This document shows, piece after piece, positions 40,370-49,558 of a stretch of 64,000 nt of DNA. The stretch is from Vibrio hepatarius (GTDB lineage Bacteria > Pseudomonadota > Gammaproteobacteria > Enterobacterales > Vibrionaceae). The DNA is taken from positions 1 through 64,000 of the forward strand of contig NZ_LHPI01000012.1 of assembly GCF_001274785.1 (NCBI RefSeq), written 5' to 3'. The notes below the pieces were generated by a model. It made no database searches, was not told the origin of the DNA, and was given only the letters and a program-made list of their open reading frames with translations. Numbering within the stretch: position 1 is the stretch's first letter; the number at the start of each line of letters is the position of its first letter. The translations under genes and the position numbers were made by a program.

Positions 40370-42254
40370 GTGATGTTCTCGTTGTCAGCACAGAGACCTG
40401 TTTCAGTAGCGGCAGAAAAGCGCCCAAAATGATCAACAAAGCCCCGCACCAAATCCACAAAATATAGGCTCGATATTGTATTTTCACCGCGTAGGACTGG
40501 CTATCAACCTTTGCGCCAAGTGTGACATAGTAGTCACCGTGCCAAGTCGAATAAATCGCGGGTTCGCTCATGTTCATCACTCGAACTTGGTAATGACGTC
40601 GCTCTGGTTTGACGACAAACGCCTGTCCTTGCTCGAAACTAAAACGGATACTCGCTTGTTCTGCGGTATAGTTAGGACCGACGTACCAGAGGGTTTCTTG
40701 ATACTCCACGCGGAAGTTATCGATATCAATGCTGGTTTCTGGCGCCATTTTCCTATTCAGCTCATAGGAGTGATAACCGTTCATCGCCGCGCCAACACAT
40801 AACATCGCGATACCGATATGCGCCAGCACCATAAAACTCAAACGACGGTGACGCCACAACAGATACAAATGCGAACTGATCACCCAAGCTGCTAAGCCCC
40901 ATACCAAAGCGACAACAGCCTGCCAATCTTTCACCTGCGCAAGATAACAGCCGATACCCACAGTGAATGAAACCAACCAAACCAAGACAAGATTGCGCAG
41001 TGAAAGCAGCGTCCCTTTACGCCACTTGAGATAAGGTACGATGCCCATGAGTAGCAGTGCGCCTATCGTCAAGGGCAACATCAACGCATTGAAATACGGC
41101 GCGCCGACCGAAATTGCGCCTAAACCGAGTAGCTCATAAATCATCGGGTAAAAGGTGCCGAGAAACACAGTAAAAGTGGCAACACAAAACAAACCCGTCG
41201 CGAGAAAAACCGCGTAACCACGACTTGCAATAGCGTTAAATCGAGCACTTTTGATCCTGTCGGCGTGTTTAAACAGCAAAATAAATGAACACAGCAGTGT
41301 CACGGCCAAGATAGCTAACAACGCAACACCCTTGGTCGGGTCAACGGCGAAAGCGTGCACCGACGTCAACACACCTGAACGAACAATAAACGTGCCGAGA
41401 ATGCTTAAACAAAACGTCACCAACGCGAGGCTCAACGACCAAAGTTTCAGTTGTTGGTGACGCGCAGAAGCAACCAGTGAATGCAGCAGCGCGCTGCCCG
41501 TCAGCCAAGGCAGCAACGAGGCATTCTCTACCGGATCCCAGAACCACCAGCCACCCCAACCAAGTTCATTGTAAGCCCACCAAGAACCTATCAAGATCCC
41601 AAGTGTCAGTAACATCCACGCCGAAATCACCCAAGTTCGACAATATTCTACCCAGCGATGGTCGTACTGGTTGTCTAGCAGCGCCGCAAGGGCAAACGCC
41701 AACACCGTCGAAAAACCGATATAACCGAGATAGAGCAAAGGGGGATGAAAAATGAGCCCGATATCTTGCAACATCGGATTTAAGTCTCGTCCTTCAGTGA
41801 CAAACAACTCTGCATAAGAAAACGGATTGGACGCCAAAAGAGTAAACCAAGCAAAAGCGGCAACAAAACCACTCATTACCCACAACACGTTTTGAAAGTA
41901 ACGGGACTGATGCAGAGAATGAAGTGATATCAACCCAGACCACAAACAAAGGGTAAACACCCAAAACAGCATTGACCCTTCATGGCCACCCCAAACTGCA
42001 GCAAACTTAAAAAATGGCGGTAACGCTGAGTTAGAGTGCGCAGCAACATAAGCAAACTGGAATTGGTCACTGAGAAACAGACTGGCTAATGCAGCAAGGC
42101 TGAACGTCGCCAACACCGCGTTCAGCCTAGAAATGAACGTAAGGGAAGCACCAGAACGCTTGGCTTGAAAACGGCACCAACCGTAATGCGCAAAACTCAA
42201 ACTGCTGAGCAGTGCGATCAGTACCAAAGCTAAAAGTCCCGACTCCCCTAACAT
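40347..42254 (-). CDS. nrfE: Heme lyase NrfE (CcmF family)
   Basis: 635-residue polytopic membrane protein with about 15 hydrophobic segments. The heme-handling WWD motif is at 231-250 (GWGGWWFWDPVENASLLPW), with conserved flanking histidines (for example HEGSML near 91). It joins heme to apocytochrome c. Location in the nrf operon makes NrfE, the lyase for the NrfA active-site heme, more likely than general CcmF. Two bases after nrfD and overlapping the dsbE-like gene. Confidence 0.9.
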   Translation of the reverse strand: MLGESGLLALVLIALLSSLSFAHYGWCRFQAKRSGASLTFISRLNAVLATFSLAALASLFLSDQFQFAYVAAHSNSALPPFFKFAAVWGGHEGSMLFWVFTLCLWSGLISLHSLHQSRYFQNVLWVMSGFVAAFAWFTLLASNPFSYAELFVTEGRDLNPMLQDIGLIFHPPLLYLGYIGFSTVLAFALAALLDNQYDHRWVEYCRTWVISAWMLLTLGILIGSWWAYNELGWGGWWFWDPVENASLLPWLTGSALLHSLVASARHQQLKLWSLSLALVTFCLSILGTFIVRSGVLTSVHAFAVDPTKGVALLAILAVTLLCSFILLFKHADRIKSARFNAIASRGYAVFLATGLFCVATFTVFLGTFYPMIYELLGLGAISVGAPYFNALMLPLTIGALLLMGIVPYLKWRKGTLLSLRNLVLVWLVSFTVGIGCYLAQVKDWQAVVALVWGLAAWVISSHLYLLWRHRRLSFMVLAHIGIAMLCVGAAMNGYHSYELNRKMAPETSIDIDNFRVEYQETLWYVGPNYTAEQASIRFSFEQGQAFVVKPERRHYQVRVMNMSEPAIYSTWHGDYYVTLGAKVDSQSYAVKIQYRAYILWIWCGALLIILGAFLPLLKQVSVLTTRTSHGAIQES

Positions 42255-42256
42255 AG

Positions 42257-43228
42257 TTATACGACCGTCATTTGTCCGGCGTACAAGATAAAGGTACGTA
42301 GCATCAATACCCCAAACAAGCTCAGCATGGTCACAACAAAGATGTAGCCACCGTTATGACGTACTGATTTCGGTGAAATAGCATTGAGCGTCAGTGGCAA
42401 TAACATCCCCACTAACACGACGCCAAACCAGAACCAGTTCGACCAGAAACCGCCACCGATCGCGTTCCACGCCGCCGCTTCGTTTTGCCCGCCGCTGAAA
42501 ATAAGCCCTGTGAAGAATGTCACTAAGACAAACAACTCAAACAACACCACGGGACGCTCAAAACCGTGTACCCAAGAGACACTTGGACTGCTTGCCGACT
42601 CTTTGAACACCAAAATACCAAACAGCAAACACGCCGCAGCACCAGACGATAAACTCGAGAACAAGAATAAGATCGGCAGTACCGGGTTATTGAGCATTGG
42701 ATAAGTTTTTAGTGCGGACAGCAGGAAGCCGGTGTACGCGGCGAGCACAATCGCCAAAAAGCCTAAGAACAACTCAAGTGGATTGTTGACGTTTTTCGCT
42801 TTGAGCAAAATCGTATCGACAAAGTTGAGCAGCCCGCCAGGCAGTTTGCCTTCGCAGAAGTTGATGACCTGATGACGGAAAATCACGCCAATCCAGACAA
42901 ACAGTACCGCCATGTAGACTTGGAACAACACCACACCCATCGACATTACAGAAGTTGGGTTGTAGTAAATCATGATCTTCCAAAACTCGAGGGGTTTGGT
43001 TAAGTGGAACACCAAAATCAACAAGCCAACGATAATACCGAAAGGCGCTAACCAAGCGACAGCTTTTAAAATACCGTTGTTGGCTGGGTCACCTTCAATC
43101 ACTTTGCGTTTAAGATAGATACCGATCATCACTGCGCCAGCAGACATACCCGCTAAAAACAGGTAGATCGCAATGATCCAATCCCAAACCAGAGAGTCAA
43201 AGTGGAATGCACTTTCAAATCCGTTCAT
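42257..43228 (-). CDS. nrfD: Nitrite reductase membrane subunit NrfD
   Basis: 323-residue polytopic quinol-oxidising membrane protein of the NrfD/PsrC family with about eight or nine membrane segments. It begins MNGFESAFHFDSLVWDWIIAIY and passes electrons to the iron-sulfur protein NrfC. Two bases after nrfC. Confidence 0.94.
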   Translation of the reverse strand: MNGFESAFHFDSLVWDWIIAIYLFLAGMSAGAVMIGIYLKRKVIEGDPANNGILKAVAWLAPFGIIVGLLILVFHLTKPLEFWKIMIYYNPTSVMSMGVVLFQVYMAVLFVWIGVIFRHQVINFCEGKLPGGLLNFVDTILLKAKNVNNPLELFLGFLAIVLAAYTGFLLSALKTYPMLNNPVLPILFLFSSLSSGAAACLLFGILVFKESASSPSVSWVHGFERPVVLFELFVLVTFFTGLIFSGGQNEAAAWNAIGGGFWSNWFWFGVVLVGMLLPLTLNAISPKSVRHNGGYIFVVTMLSLFGVLMLRTFILYAGQMTVV

Positions 43229-43230
43229 GA

Positions 43231-43917
43231 CTACACCTCCCCTTTCTGATGAGGAATTTTGTACAACTTAGGTCTGGTGCCTAAGTGGACTTTGTCGCGA
43301 TACACTACTTCCGTCTTCAGCACGCGATTGATTTCGCTCTCAGGATCGTTGAGATCACCAAACGTCAGTGCTTTAGTCGGACAAGATTCAACACACGCCG
43401 GCAGTTTGCCCTGTGCCAAATTGGTGTCTCGACAGAAGTTACATTTATCCGCTGATTTGTTTTCAGGGTTAAAGAAACGTACTTGATAAGGACACGCGGC
43501 TAAGCAGTAACCACAACCAACACATTTCTCTTGATGAACGTCGATAATGCCGGTTTCTTCGTCTTTGTAAGCAGCGCCTGTAGGGCAAACATAAACACAA
43601 GGTGGATTTTCACAATGTTGGCAAGATTTACGGGTAAAACGGTAATCAACATCAGGAAACTCGCCTTGTGGCTCACTGCGAATGATTTCTAAGCGCGACA
43701 CGCCTTCCGGCACATTATTCACTTCACGACACGCTTCGGTACAAGCCGTACAGCCAATACACGCCGTTTCATCGTGGAGCATGCCGTAACGTTTTTCACC
43801 CACCTGCTCGACATTGGCGAGCGTCTTACGGCTATTCAAAACCGCAGTACCCGCAACACCTGTGGTAAAAATCAACGCACCAGTGCCAGCGATGAAATTT
43901 CGTCTAGAACAACTCAT
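43231..43917 (-). CDS. nrfC: Nitrite reductase iron-sulfur subunit NrfC
   Basis: 228-residue periplasmic ferredoxin-like protein. Tat signal at the start (SRRNFIAGTGALIF). Four [4Fe-4S] cysteine groups: CIGCTACTEAC at 53-63, CQHCENPPCVYVCP, CVGCGYCLAACP, and CNFC paired with CVESCP. Relays electrons from NrfD to the pentaheme NrfB. Immediately follows nrfB. Confidence 0.95.
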   Translation of the reverse strand: MSCSRRNFIAGTGALIFTTGVAGTAVLNSRKTLANVEQVGEKRYGMLHDETACIGCTACTEACREVNNVPEGVSRLEIIRSEPQGEFPDVDYRFTRKSCQHCENPPCVYVCPTGAAYKDEETGIIDVHQEKCVGCGYCLAACPYQVRFFNPENKSADKCNFCRDTNLAQGKLPACVESCPTKALTFGDLNDPESEINRVLKTEVVYRDKVHLGTRPKLYKIPHQKGEV

Positions 43918-43918
43918 C

Positions 43919-44506
43919 TCACTCCTCCTTTTTGTTTTGATTAAAGTCAGAGTGGCAATCCACGCACAGTTTTATCTGAGACTTACGGTCTAAGCTCAGC
44001 ACTTTCGTTTTACTGGCGTGAACATCATGACAGTTCGAACAAGTCAGATTCTTTGCGTGCACGTCGTGTGTCCAGTTATCTTCGCGCAAGTATTTGGGCT
44101 GGTGACAATCGGTACACTGACTGTTCGCTTTGAGTATCTCGGATGGGTCTAAGAACACTTTGTCCGTACCTTGCTGCGATTGCGCGCTTGAGTACTTAGT
44201 GACTTTAGGCGCACCTTCACGGTGATCCGGACCTATGTTGTTATGACATTCGGTACAATTGACTTCACGGCCAAGGATCTTGTGCGCATCTTCGCCATGA
44301 GAGCCTTGTAACGTTTCTTTGGCATCCTTATGACATTGGACACATTTATAGTCCTTGTCACGGATAAGAGTAACTTCATGGCGAGCGTTTTGGCCTTCAG
44401 ATTGCAAGCTTGAAGTGTCGGCAACGGCATGAAGAGAATAACCATAGAGGCAGAATGCGAGAAGTGATTTCAGCATTATGACTATGGCCAACTTTATATT
44501 GCCCAT
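43919..44506 (-). CDS. nrfB: Pentaheme cytochrome NrfB
   Basis: 195-residue secreted c-type cytochrome, electron donor to NrfA. N-terminal signal peptide (hydrophobic core LLAFCLYGYSL). Five CxxCH heme motifs: CVQCH, CTECH, CTDCH, CSNCH and CVDCH. Strong AAGGAAAGGA ribosome site. First gene of the minus-strand nrfBCDE-dsbE-nrfF operon. Confidence 0.95.
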   Translation of the reverse strand: MGNIKLAIVIMLKSLLAFCLYGYSLHAVADTSSLQSEGQNARHEVTLIRDKDYKCVQCHKDAKETLQGSHGEDAHKILGREVNCTECHNNIGPDHREGAPKVTKYSSAQSQQGTDKVFLDPSEILKANSQCTDCHQPKYLREDNWTHDVHAKNLTCSNCHDVHASKTKVLSLDRKSQIKLCVDCHSDFNQNKKEE

Positions 44507-44653
44507 ATTATCCTTTCCTTATTCCGGAGTTATATTCATCAAAATAAACATAATGTTCCGGTAAAAATTAATACCCTCTGACACTAAATTTAAATAGTGC
44601 CAAATGAGATCAATTCTTATTTTGAATAAGCCACAACGCTTCAATAAATATAT

Positions 44654-44677
44654 TACTCCTATGACTCTTAAGAGGTA
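44654..44677. promoter_or_regulatory. NarP/NarL-like heptamer cluster on nrfB side
   Basis: TACTCCT (44654-44660) fits heptamer TACYYMT. Next to it TGACTCT-TA-AGAGGTA (44662-44677) is a 7-2-7 arrangement in which the right arm is a perfect heptamer (TACCTCT on the minus strand) and the left is degenerate. About 150-170 bases before the nrfB start. Confidence 0.5.
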
Positions 44678-44787
44678 GATAAATCTGTCTAAATATCGAT
44701 CTTTATCACCTTTATTTAACTAAGGTCATTGGCATTAAATATTTGATTATTAATAGACAACATTATCTAATACCTTGATACTACAAC

Positions 44788-44803
44788 TACCCCTTTAGGG
44801 GTA
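44788..44803. promoter_or_regulatory. NarP/NarL 7-2-7 palindrome upstream of nrfA
   Basis: TACCCCT-TT-AGGGGTA is a perfect match to the inverted heptamer pair bound by NarP and NarL. Centre at 44795.5, about 190 bases before the nrfA start codon and about 50 bases upstream of the FNR-like box. Fits nitrate/nitrite control of nrf genes. Confidence 0.8.
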
Positions 44804-44839
44804 TATGAAATTAACTTTGGCATAAGTCACATATCAAAC

Positions 44840-44853
44840 TTGATCTAAAACAA
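44840..44853 (+). promoter_or_regulatory. FNR-like site for nrfA
   Basis: TTGATCTAAAACAA matches TTGAT-N4-ATCAA at nine of ten positions. A possible -10 (TATTTT, 44873-44878) puts the box near -40, the class II FNR activation position used at E. coli nrf. Confidence 0.65.
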
Positions 44854-44983
44854 TGATTAATCTTTAGCCTCTTATTTTGTTCTAACCTATTAATTAGAAT
44901 TTAAAACAGTTCTCCAATTCTTTATTTTGATATAGCCAGTTCACAACGCTGTTTATAAAAATCAGAATCATGGAGATAGCACT

Positions 44984-46414
44984 GTGAAACAATTGCACTG
45001 GATACCAAAATCCGCAGCGGCAATGATATTGTTGGTCAGCTCAGCGATGAGCACCGGCAGCTTAGCTGCGTCTGAAGAAAAAGGCTTAATCGACCCACGT
45101 AACCAAGCGTACGAACAAGATCACCCCGATCAGTACCAGTCTTGGAAAGCAACATCTGAGAGCGAACATATAGAAGATGCATTAGCCGAAGATCCTAACA
45201 TGGTCATCATGTGGGCGGGTTATGGTTTTGCTAAGGACTACAATAAGGCACGTGGCCACTTTTACGCACTCGACGATGTGCGACAAACTTTGCGTACCGG
45301 CGGTCCAACTGATGCTAACTCAGGTCCAATGCCGATGGCGTGCTGGAGCTGTAAAAGCCCAGATGTTGGCCGCGTAATCGAAGAGCGTGGTGAAGATGGC
45401 TACTTTGAAGGTAAATGGGCGCGACTAGGCGACCAGATTGCTAACCCTATTGGCTGTGCAGACTGCCATGACACGGGCAGCGAAGCGTTCAAGAATGGGG
45501 AACCAGCACTGGCACTGGCGAAACCGTATGTTGAGCGCGCGTTCCAAGCGATCGACAAACCTTTCGATAAACAATCGCGTTTGGACCAACAAGCGTCTGT
45601 ATGTGGTCAATGTCACGTAGAGTACTACTTCACCGGTCCAACCAAAGCAGTGAAGTTCCCTTGGGATATGGGCACCAGCGTAGACGATATGGAGAAATAC
45701 TACGACGCGCTTAACTTCAAAGATTGGACGCACAAAGTATCCAAAGCGCCAATGTTGAAAGCACAGCACCCAGGCTACGAAACATGGCGAGAAGGCATCC
45801 ACGGTAAAAACAAAGTGGTGTGTGTCGACTGTCATATGCCAAAAGTGACCAAAGAAGACGGCACCGTCTATACCGACCACAAAGTCGGCAATCCGTTTGA
45901 CCGCTTCGAAGACACGTGTGCCAACTGTCATACTCAGTCGAAAGACCAACTGCGCGAAATCGTCTCTTCACGTAAAGCTCAAGTACTTAACATGAAACTA
46001 ACGGCAGAGAAGCAGATCGTCGCAGCTCACTTTGAAGCGGGCGCAGCGTGGGATGCAGGTGCAACCGAAGCTGAAATGTCTGACATTCTGCAAGACATCC
46101 GCCATGCACAATGGCGCTGGGACTACGCAATTGCCTCTCACGGCGTACACATGCACGCACCTGAAGTCGCGCTAGAAGTGTTGGGTACCGCAGTCGACAG
46201 AGCAGCCGATGCACGTACGAAGCTGGCTCGCTTACTGGCAACCAAAGGTATGACTGAAGCCGTCGCGCTACCTGACATCTCAACCAAAGAGAAAGCGCAA
46301 CAGGCATTGGGCATGGATATGGAACAAATGAAAGCTGAGAAGAAACACTTCTTAGAAACCGTAGTTCCTGAATGGGAAAAAGCAGCGGAGAAACGTGAGG
46401 CCAGCTACCAATAG
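44984..46414 (+). CDS. nrfA: Ammonia-forming cytochrome c nitrite reductase
   Basis: Periplasmic enzyme reducing nitrite to ammonium with six electrons. GTG start, 476 residues, signal peptide cut near residue 29 (SLAAS). The active-site heme motif is CWSCK at 120-124, the Lys-ligated heme that needs NrfEFG. Four ordinary CxxCH motifs: 158-162, 207-211, 280-284 and 312-316. The conserved helical C-terminal dimer region is complete. Divergent from nrfB. Confidence 0.98.
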   Translation: MKQLHWIPKSAAAMILLVSSAMSTGSLAASEEKGLIDPRNQAYEQDHPDQYQSWKATSESEHIEDALAEDPNMVIMWAGYGFAKDYNKARGHFYALDDVRQTLRTGGPTDANSGPMPMACWSCKSPDVGRVIEERGEDGYFEGKWARLGDQIANPIGCADCHDTGSEAFKNGEPALALAKPYVERAFQAIDKPFDKQSRLDQQASVCGQCHVEYYFTGPTKAVKFPWDMGTSVDDMEKYYDALNFKDWTHKVSKAPMLKAQHPGYETWREGIHGKNKVVCVDCHMPKVTKEDGTVYTDHKVGNPFDRFEDTCANCHTQSKDQLREIVSSRKAQVLNMKLTAEKQIVAAHFEAGAAWDAGATEAEMSDILQDIRHAQWRWDYAIASHGVHMHAPEVALEVLGTAVDRAADARTKLARLLATKGMTEAVALPDISTKEKAQQALGMDMEQMKAEKKHFLETVVPEWEKAAEKREASYQ

Positions 46415-46431
46415 TGGCCATCTCGTTAACA

Positions 46432-46458
46432 AAAAAGCCGGCAAGTCGCCGGCTTTTT
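46432..46458. terminator. Bidirectional terminator between nrfA and the nrfG-like gene
   Basis: AAGCCGGC / GCCGGCTT stem, five-base loop, A and T runs on either side, between convergent genes. Confidence 0.9.
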
Positions 46459-46482
46459 CATATCTGTTAATTCAGTTCTTGT

Positions 46483-47016
46483 CTATTTCAATAACTGCTT
46501 GGCTTGGTTAAGCGAGTGAATGATTGACACTCGGTCTAAGTCTCTATGCTGTGAGTCGAGCATCTGCGCCCAAACATCGATCGCTTGCTGATAACGAGAG
46601 CTGACAAAGTGGTCGTTGGCAATCAATGACAATGCCGTGAGATTAGCGTTGTCCAACGCCAACGCCTGTTGCAAAAGGTCGCTAACCGCAGTCGTCATTT
46701 GTTGCTTGTTCAGGTAGTAAAGTGCGGTGGCTTTCGCGGCCAATTGGCTTGCACTAGGTTCATCACTTAATCGCAGCGCGTAATCAAAACAGGTCAACGC
46801 AGATTTAAAGTCCTGCTCGTTCACATACCCGTGTCCGAGTTGAAACCAAAGTTCGGCCTGATTCGGGTCTTGCTTAAGCTTGGTTTGAATCTCCAACATC
46901 TGCTGGTCGTGGCTTAGTACTCCACGCTCTAACACCACCTGCTCCGGCGGCGTCCCGCGTAACCAAAGAAATACCGGTATCGCCAACGCAGCGCCAGCAA
47001 TAACAACTTTATTCAT
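46483..47016 (-). CDS. TPR protein, NrfG-like heme lyase subunit
   Basis: 177 residues from the ATG at 47016 (MNKVVIAGAALAIPVFLWL, with AGAGG upstream; an ATG nine codons earlier is possible). One N-terminal membrane anchor, then TPR repeats (AELWFQLGHGYVNEQDFKSA, ALTALSLIAND-type helices), the layout of NrfG and of the C-terminal part of CcmH. It sits convergent with nrfA rather than beside nrfF. NrfG role is inferred from structure and from being the only missing member of NrfEFG. Confidence 0.75.
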   Translation of the reverse strand: MNKVVIAGAALAIPVFLWLRGTPPEQVVLERGVLSHDQQMLEIQTKLKQDPNQAELWFQLGHGYVNEQDFKSALTCFDYALRLSDEPSASQLAAKATALYYLNKQQMTTAVSDLLQQALALDNANLTALSLIANDHFVSSRYQQAIDVWAQMLDSQHRDLDRVSIIHSLNQAKQLLK

Positions 47017-47103
47017 GGAGTCAGCCTCTGTGGTATTTCTCAATTAAGAAAGCAGTATAACGTGGTACGATAGCTATATCTTTGATCCAGCAATAGTTAT
47101 CAC

Positions 47104-47454
47104 ATGATGAAGAAAAAGGTCGTTCCATCGCAGGAAACTCAGCAGGAAGCAATGAAAATTGCCAAGGCCACTCAAAAGCCAGGCCAGACGAAAGAACAAA
47201 CGAAACTGATCTCTCAAGGCATAGAAAAAGGCATCGCTTTATACAAAAAGCAGCAAAAAGAAAAAGCGCGACAAGCGGACAAAGCCAAGAAGAAGGTTCA
47301 GAGAACAAAACAAACTCAACAGACTGATGTGGATGACAGCGTTGAAACCACAGTTCTCAAGAGCACAGAGTCGACCAACTCGGCACTTATTCCGTGGGTG
47401 TTATTAGTGGTCAGTTGGGTGGGATTTGCTGTCTACTTAACGCAGTTCCAGTAG
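47104..47454 (+). CDS. DUF2956 family protein
   Basis: 116 residues. Very basic, Lys/Gln-rich N-terminal region (SQETQQEAMKIAKATQKPGQ, then KGIALYKKQQKEKARQADK) followed by a single C-terminal membrane segment (IPWVLLVVSWVGFAVYLTQF), so probably tail-anchored with the basic part in the cytoplasm. A vibrio/marine gammaproteobacterial family of unknown function. Two adjacent ATGs at 47104 and 47107. Confidence 0.8.
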   Translation: MMKKKVVPSQETQQEAMKIAKATQKPGQTKEQTKLISQGIEKGIALYKKQQKEKARQADKAKKKVQRTKQTQQTDVDDSVETTVLKSTESTNSALIPWVLLVVSWVGFAVYLTQFQ

Positions 47455-47461
47455 TACAAAT

Positions 47462-47493
47462 AAAAAATCGCGCCAACCAATTGGCGCGATTTT
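47462..47493. terminator. Terminator after DUF2956 gene
   Basis: AAAATCGCGCCAA / TTGGCGCGATTTT arms with a four-base loop, able to act on both strands. Confidence 0.88.
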
Positions 47494-47555
47494 AGCGTTA
47501 TCGAATGAATGGTGTATGGCGATGAGTGCCCATACACAGAGACATAGAAATCTAT

Positions 47556-47843
47556 TTAAGCTTTAAAGCCCAGACTTGCAGCAATCGCAGATTCTCTATC
47601 TAAGACCCATTGACTATCGAATGGGCCCCAATCGGACAGTTGATAATAGCCGTCGTTATGGCGACGCCCATCTTGAACAAACATCAACTCTATGCCGATT
47701 CCCGGCAGTGCCTTAATCACATCTTGAATGGTTCGGCGTGGCCAACCTGTTTTCTCGATTAGTTTTGGCACGTTTGGTCGCTCTAAACTCTCTACGAGTA
47801 GTGCTAAATACAGTCGCCTTGCAAAAACAGGACTCAGTTCCAT
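47556..47843 (-). CDS. Small winged helix-turn-helix protein
   Basis: 95 residues, MELSPVFARRLYLALLVESL..., with a helix-turn-helix-like centre (NVPKLIEKTGWPRRTIQDVIKAL cut into PKLIEKTGWPRRTIQDV) and a beta-wing (IELMFVQDGRRHNDGYYQL). Looks like a DNA-binding regulator; target unknown. A 7-base inverted repeat ATCAATA-N13-TATTGAT (47907-47933) about 65-90 bases upstream could be its operator, but this is speculation. Confidence 0.7.
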   Translation of the reverse strand: MELSPVFARRLYLALLVESLERPNVPKLIEKTGWPRRTIQDVIKALPGIGIELMFVQDGRRHNDGYYQLSDWGPFDSQWVLDRESAIAASLGFKA

Positions 47844-47977
47844 TGATACCTCCTATAAATTTCTAAGGTCATTATTTCTGTTTTACGCGACATTGTGTTG
47901 CGTTTGATCAATAACTCTACGATCGCTATTGATTGCTATGGCTTTTATTCGACTTATGAAATATCTCCATCACACTT

Positions 47978-48006
47978 TTGTCTCTCCCGACTGTTCCTGA
48001 TAGGAT
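47978..48006 (+). promoter_or_regulatory. Probable sigma-70 promoter of the yffB-dapE genes
   Basis: TTGTCT (47978-47983), 17-base spacer, TAGGAT (48001-48006). About 50 bases upstream of the yffB start. Confidence 0.5.
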
Positions 48007-48055
48007 GCTGCAATAGCAAAAATACAAACTAAGTCACTTTTCCAAAGGGTTATTT

Positions 48056-48403
48056 ATGACAATTACCATGTATGGCATTCCTAACTGCGACACAATCAAA
48101 AAAACTAAGAAATGGCTAGAAGCAGAAGGCGTGGAATACCAGTTTCATGATTACCGTAAACAAGGCGTCGACAAGGCGATGGTTGAAAGCTTTTGCCAAC
48201 AGCTAGGCTGGGAAAACGTACTCAACAAACGCGGAACCACTTACCGTCAACTGACGCAAGAACAAAAAGATAACCTCAATGAAGCCAACGCCATTGAGTT
48301 ATTGGTTGAACAGCCAGCGATGATCAAGCGCCCAATTCTGGTTGTAGGCAACGACTACCACTTAGGTTTCAAAGCCGATCAATACGCCGCTATTTTTTCA
48401 TAA
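48056..48403 (+). CDS. ArsC/Spx-family reductase YffB
   Basis: 115-residue thioredoxin-fold protein. Active-site-like Cys in YGIPNCDTIKKTKKWL and the conserved RGTTYRQL and KRPILV blocks. Related to arsenate reductase ArsC and Spx; E. coli YffB has been linked to glutathione-dependent thiol reduction, but true substrate is unknown. 21 bases upstream of dapE, as in E. coli, so probably co-transcribed. Confidence 0.9.
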   Translation: MTITMYGIPNCDTIKKTKKWLEAEGVEYQFHDYRKQGVDKAMVESFCQQLGWENVLNKRGTTYRQLTQEQKDNLNEANAIELLVEQPAMIKRPILVVGNDYHLGFKADQYAAIFS

Positions 48404-48424
48404 TTTTTCGTAAGGATTTCAAGG

Positions 48425-49558
48425 ATGACTGACAGCCCTACTCTGGCTCTCGCAAAAGATTTAATTAGCCGCCAATCGGTAACCCCAGAAGACGCAGGTT
48501 GCCAAGACGTGATGATCAAGCGTCTTAAAGCTTTGGGCTTTGAAATTGAGGTCATGGTATTTGAAGATACCACCAACTTTTGGGCTCGCCGTGGTAAAGA
48601 GGCTCCATTATTTGCTTTCGCTGGACACACAGACGTGGTTCCGGCTGGCAAGCTAGAACAATGGGATACCCCACCGTTTGAACCGACAATCAAAGACGGT
48701 TTCCTCCACGGTCGTGGCGCTGCTGACATGAAAGGCTCACTGGCGAGTATGGTGGTCGCGGTAGAGCAGTTTATTGCTGAAAACCCAGACCATAAAGGCT
48801 CGATTGGCTTTTTGATCACCTCGGACGAAGAAGGTCCGTTCATCAATGGTACGGTACGCGTGGTTGAAGCCTTGATGGCGCGTGGCGAAAACATCGACAT
48901 GTGTATTGTTGGCGAACCCTCCAGTACCGAAGTGGTTGGCGACGTAGTGAAAAATGGTCGTCGTGGCTCAATCACTGGTGACCTAACGGTGAAAGGCGTG
49001 CAAGGTCACGTTGCTTACCCTCACTTAGCGAAAAACCCGGTTCATCAATCTCTGCTGGCCATTCACGAATTGGCGACAACCGAGTGGGACCAAGGCAACG
49101 ACTACTTCCCACCGACCAGTTTCCAAATCCCTAACGTACACGCAGGCACAGGCGCCTCAAACGTGATCCCTGGTGAGTTCAACGTGCAGTTTAACCTACG
49201 TTTCAGCACCGAATTGAACAACGAAGCCATCGTGCAGCGCGTTACCGAAACCTTGGACAAACATGACCTCGATTATGATCTTAAGTGGACGTTCAACGGC
49301 GACCCGTTCCTGACCGATACCGGTGATTTGCTGGATGCCGTTGTGGATGCGGTGGATGCGGTCAATCAAACTAAACCTGCGCTATTGACGACAGGCGGTA
49401 CGTCCGACGGTCGATTTATCGCGCGTATGGGCGGCCAAGTGGTCGAGCTTGGTCCAGTGAACGCGACGATCCACAAGGTGAACGAGTGCGTCAAAGTTGA
49501 CGACCTAGAGAAGCTGACGCAAATGTATCAGAGAACGCTGGAGAATCTTCTCGCGTGA
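48425..49558 (+). CDS. dapE: Succinyl-diaminopimelate desuccinylase
   Basis: Di-zinc hydrolase of the lysine/diaminopimelate pathway that releases LL-diaminopimelate from its N-succinyl form. It has 377 residues. Metal and catalytic residues: His68 (FAGHTDVVP), Asp101 (GRGAADMKG), Glu135-Glu136 (SDEEGP), and the C-terminal TIHKVNECV. The stop overlaps the GTG of the next gene. Confidence 0.97.
   Translation: MTDSPTLALAKDLISRQSVTPEDAGCQDVMIKRLKALGFEIEVMVFEDTTNFWARRGKEAPLFAFAGHTDVVPAGKLEQWDTPPFEPTIKDGFLHGRGAADMKGSLASMVVAVEQFIAENPDHKGSIGFLITSDEEGPFINGTVRVVEALMARGENIDMCIVGEPSSTEVVGDVVKNGRRGSITGDLTVKGVQGHVAYPHLAKNPVHQSLLAIHELATTEWDQGNDYFPPTSFQIPNVHAGTGASNVIPGEFNVQFNLRFSTELNNEAIVQRVTETLDKHDLDYDLKWTFNGDPFLTDTGDLLDAVVDAVDAVNQTKPALLTTGGTSDGRFIARMGGQVVELGPVNATIHKVNECVKVDDLEKLTQMYQRTLENLLA

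Larger units (their letters stand above)
44507..44983. promoter_or_regulatory. Divergent nrfB / nrfA regulatory region
   Basis: 477-base AT-rich gap with no open reading frame worth calling. It contains both promoters, two NarP/NarL-type heptamer pairs and an FNR-like box, listed separately. nrfA starts with GTG after GGAGA; nrfB starts after a strong purine-rich site. Confidence 0.8.

Noticed and set aside
44529..44542. FNR-like box (TTGATGAATATAAC on the minus strand) for nrfB
   Set aside because: Second half is poor and it lies 23-36 bases before the start codon, too close for an activator site.
45425..45949. 174-codon open frame antisense to nrfA
   Set aside because: Lies wholly within nrfA, whose heme motifs are in the other frame. 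Codon bias shadow.
47226..47308. Basic Lys/Gln-rich stretch of the DUF2956 protein as a toxin or histone-like gene
   Set aside because: C-terminal membrane anchor and family match point to an uncharacterised membrane protein, with no partner gene of a toxin-antitoxin pair.
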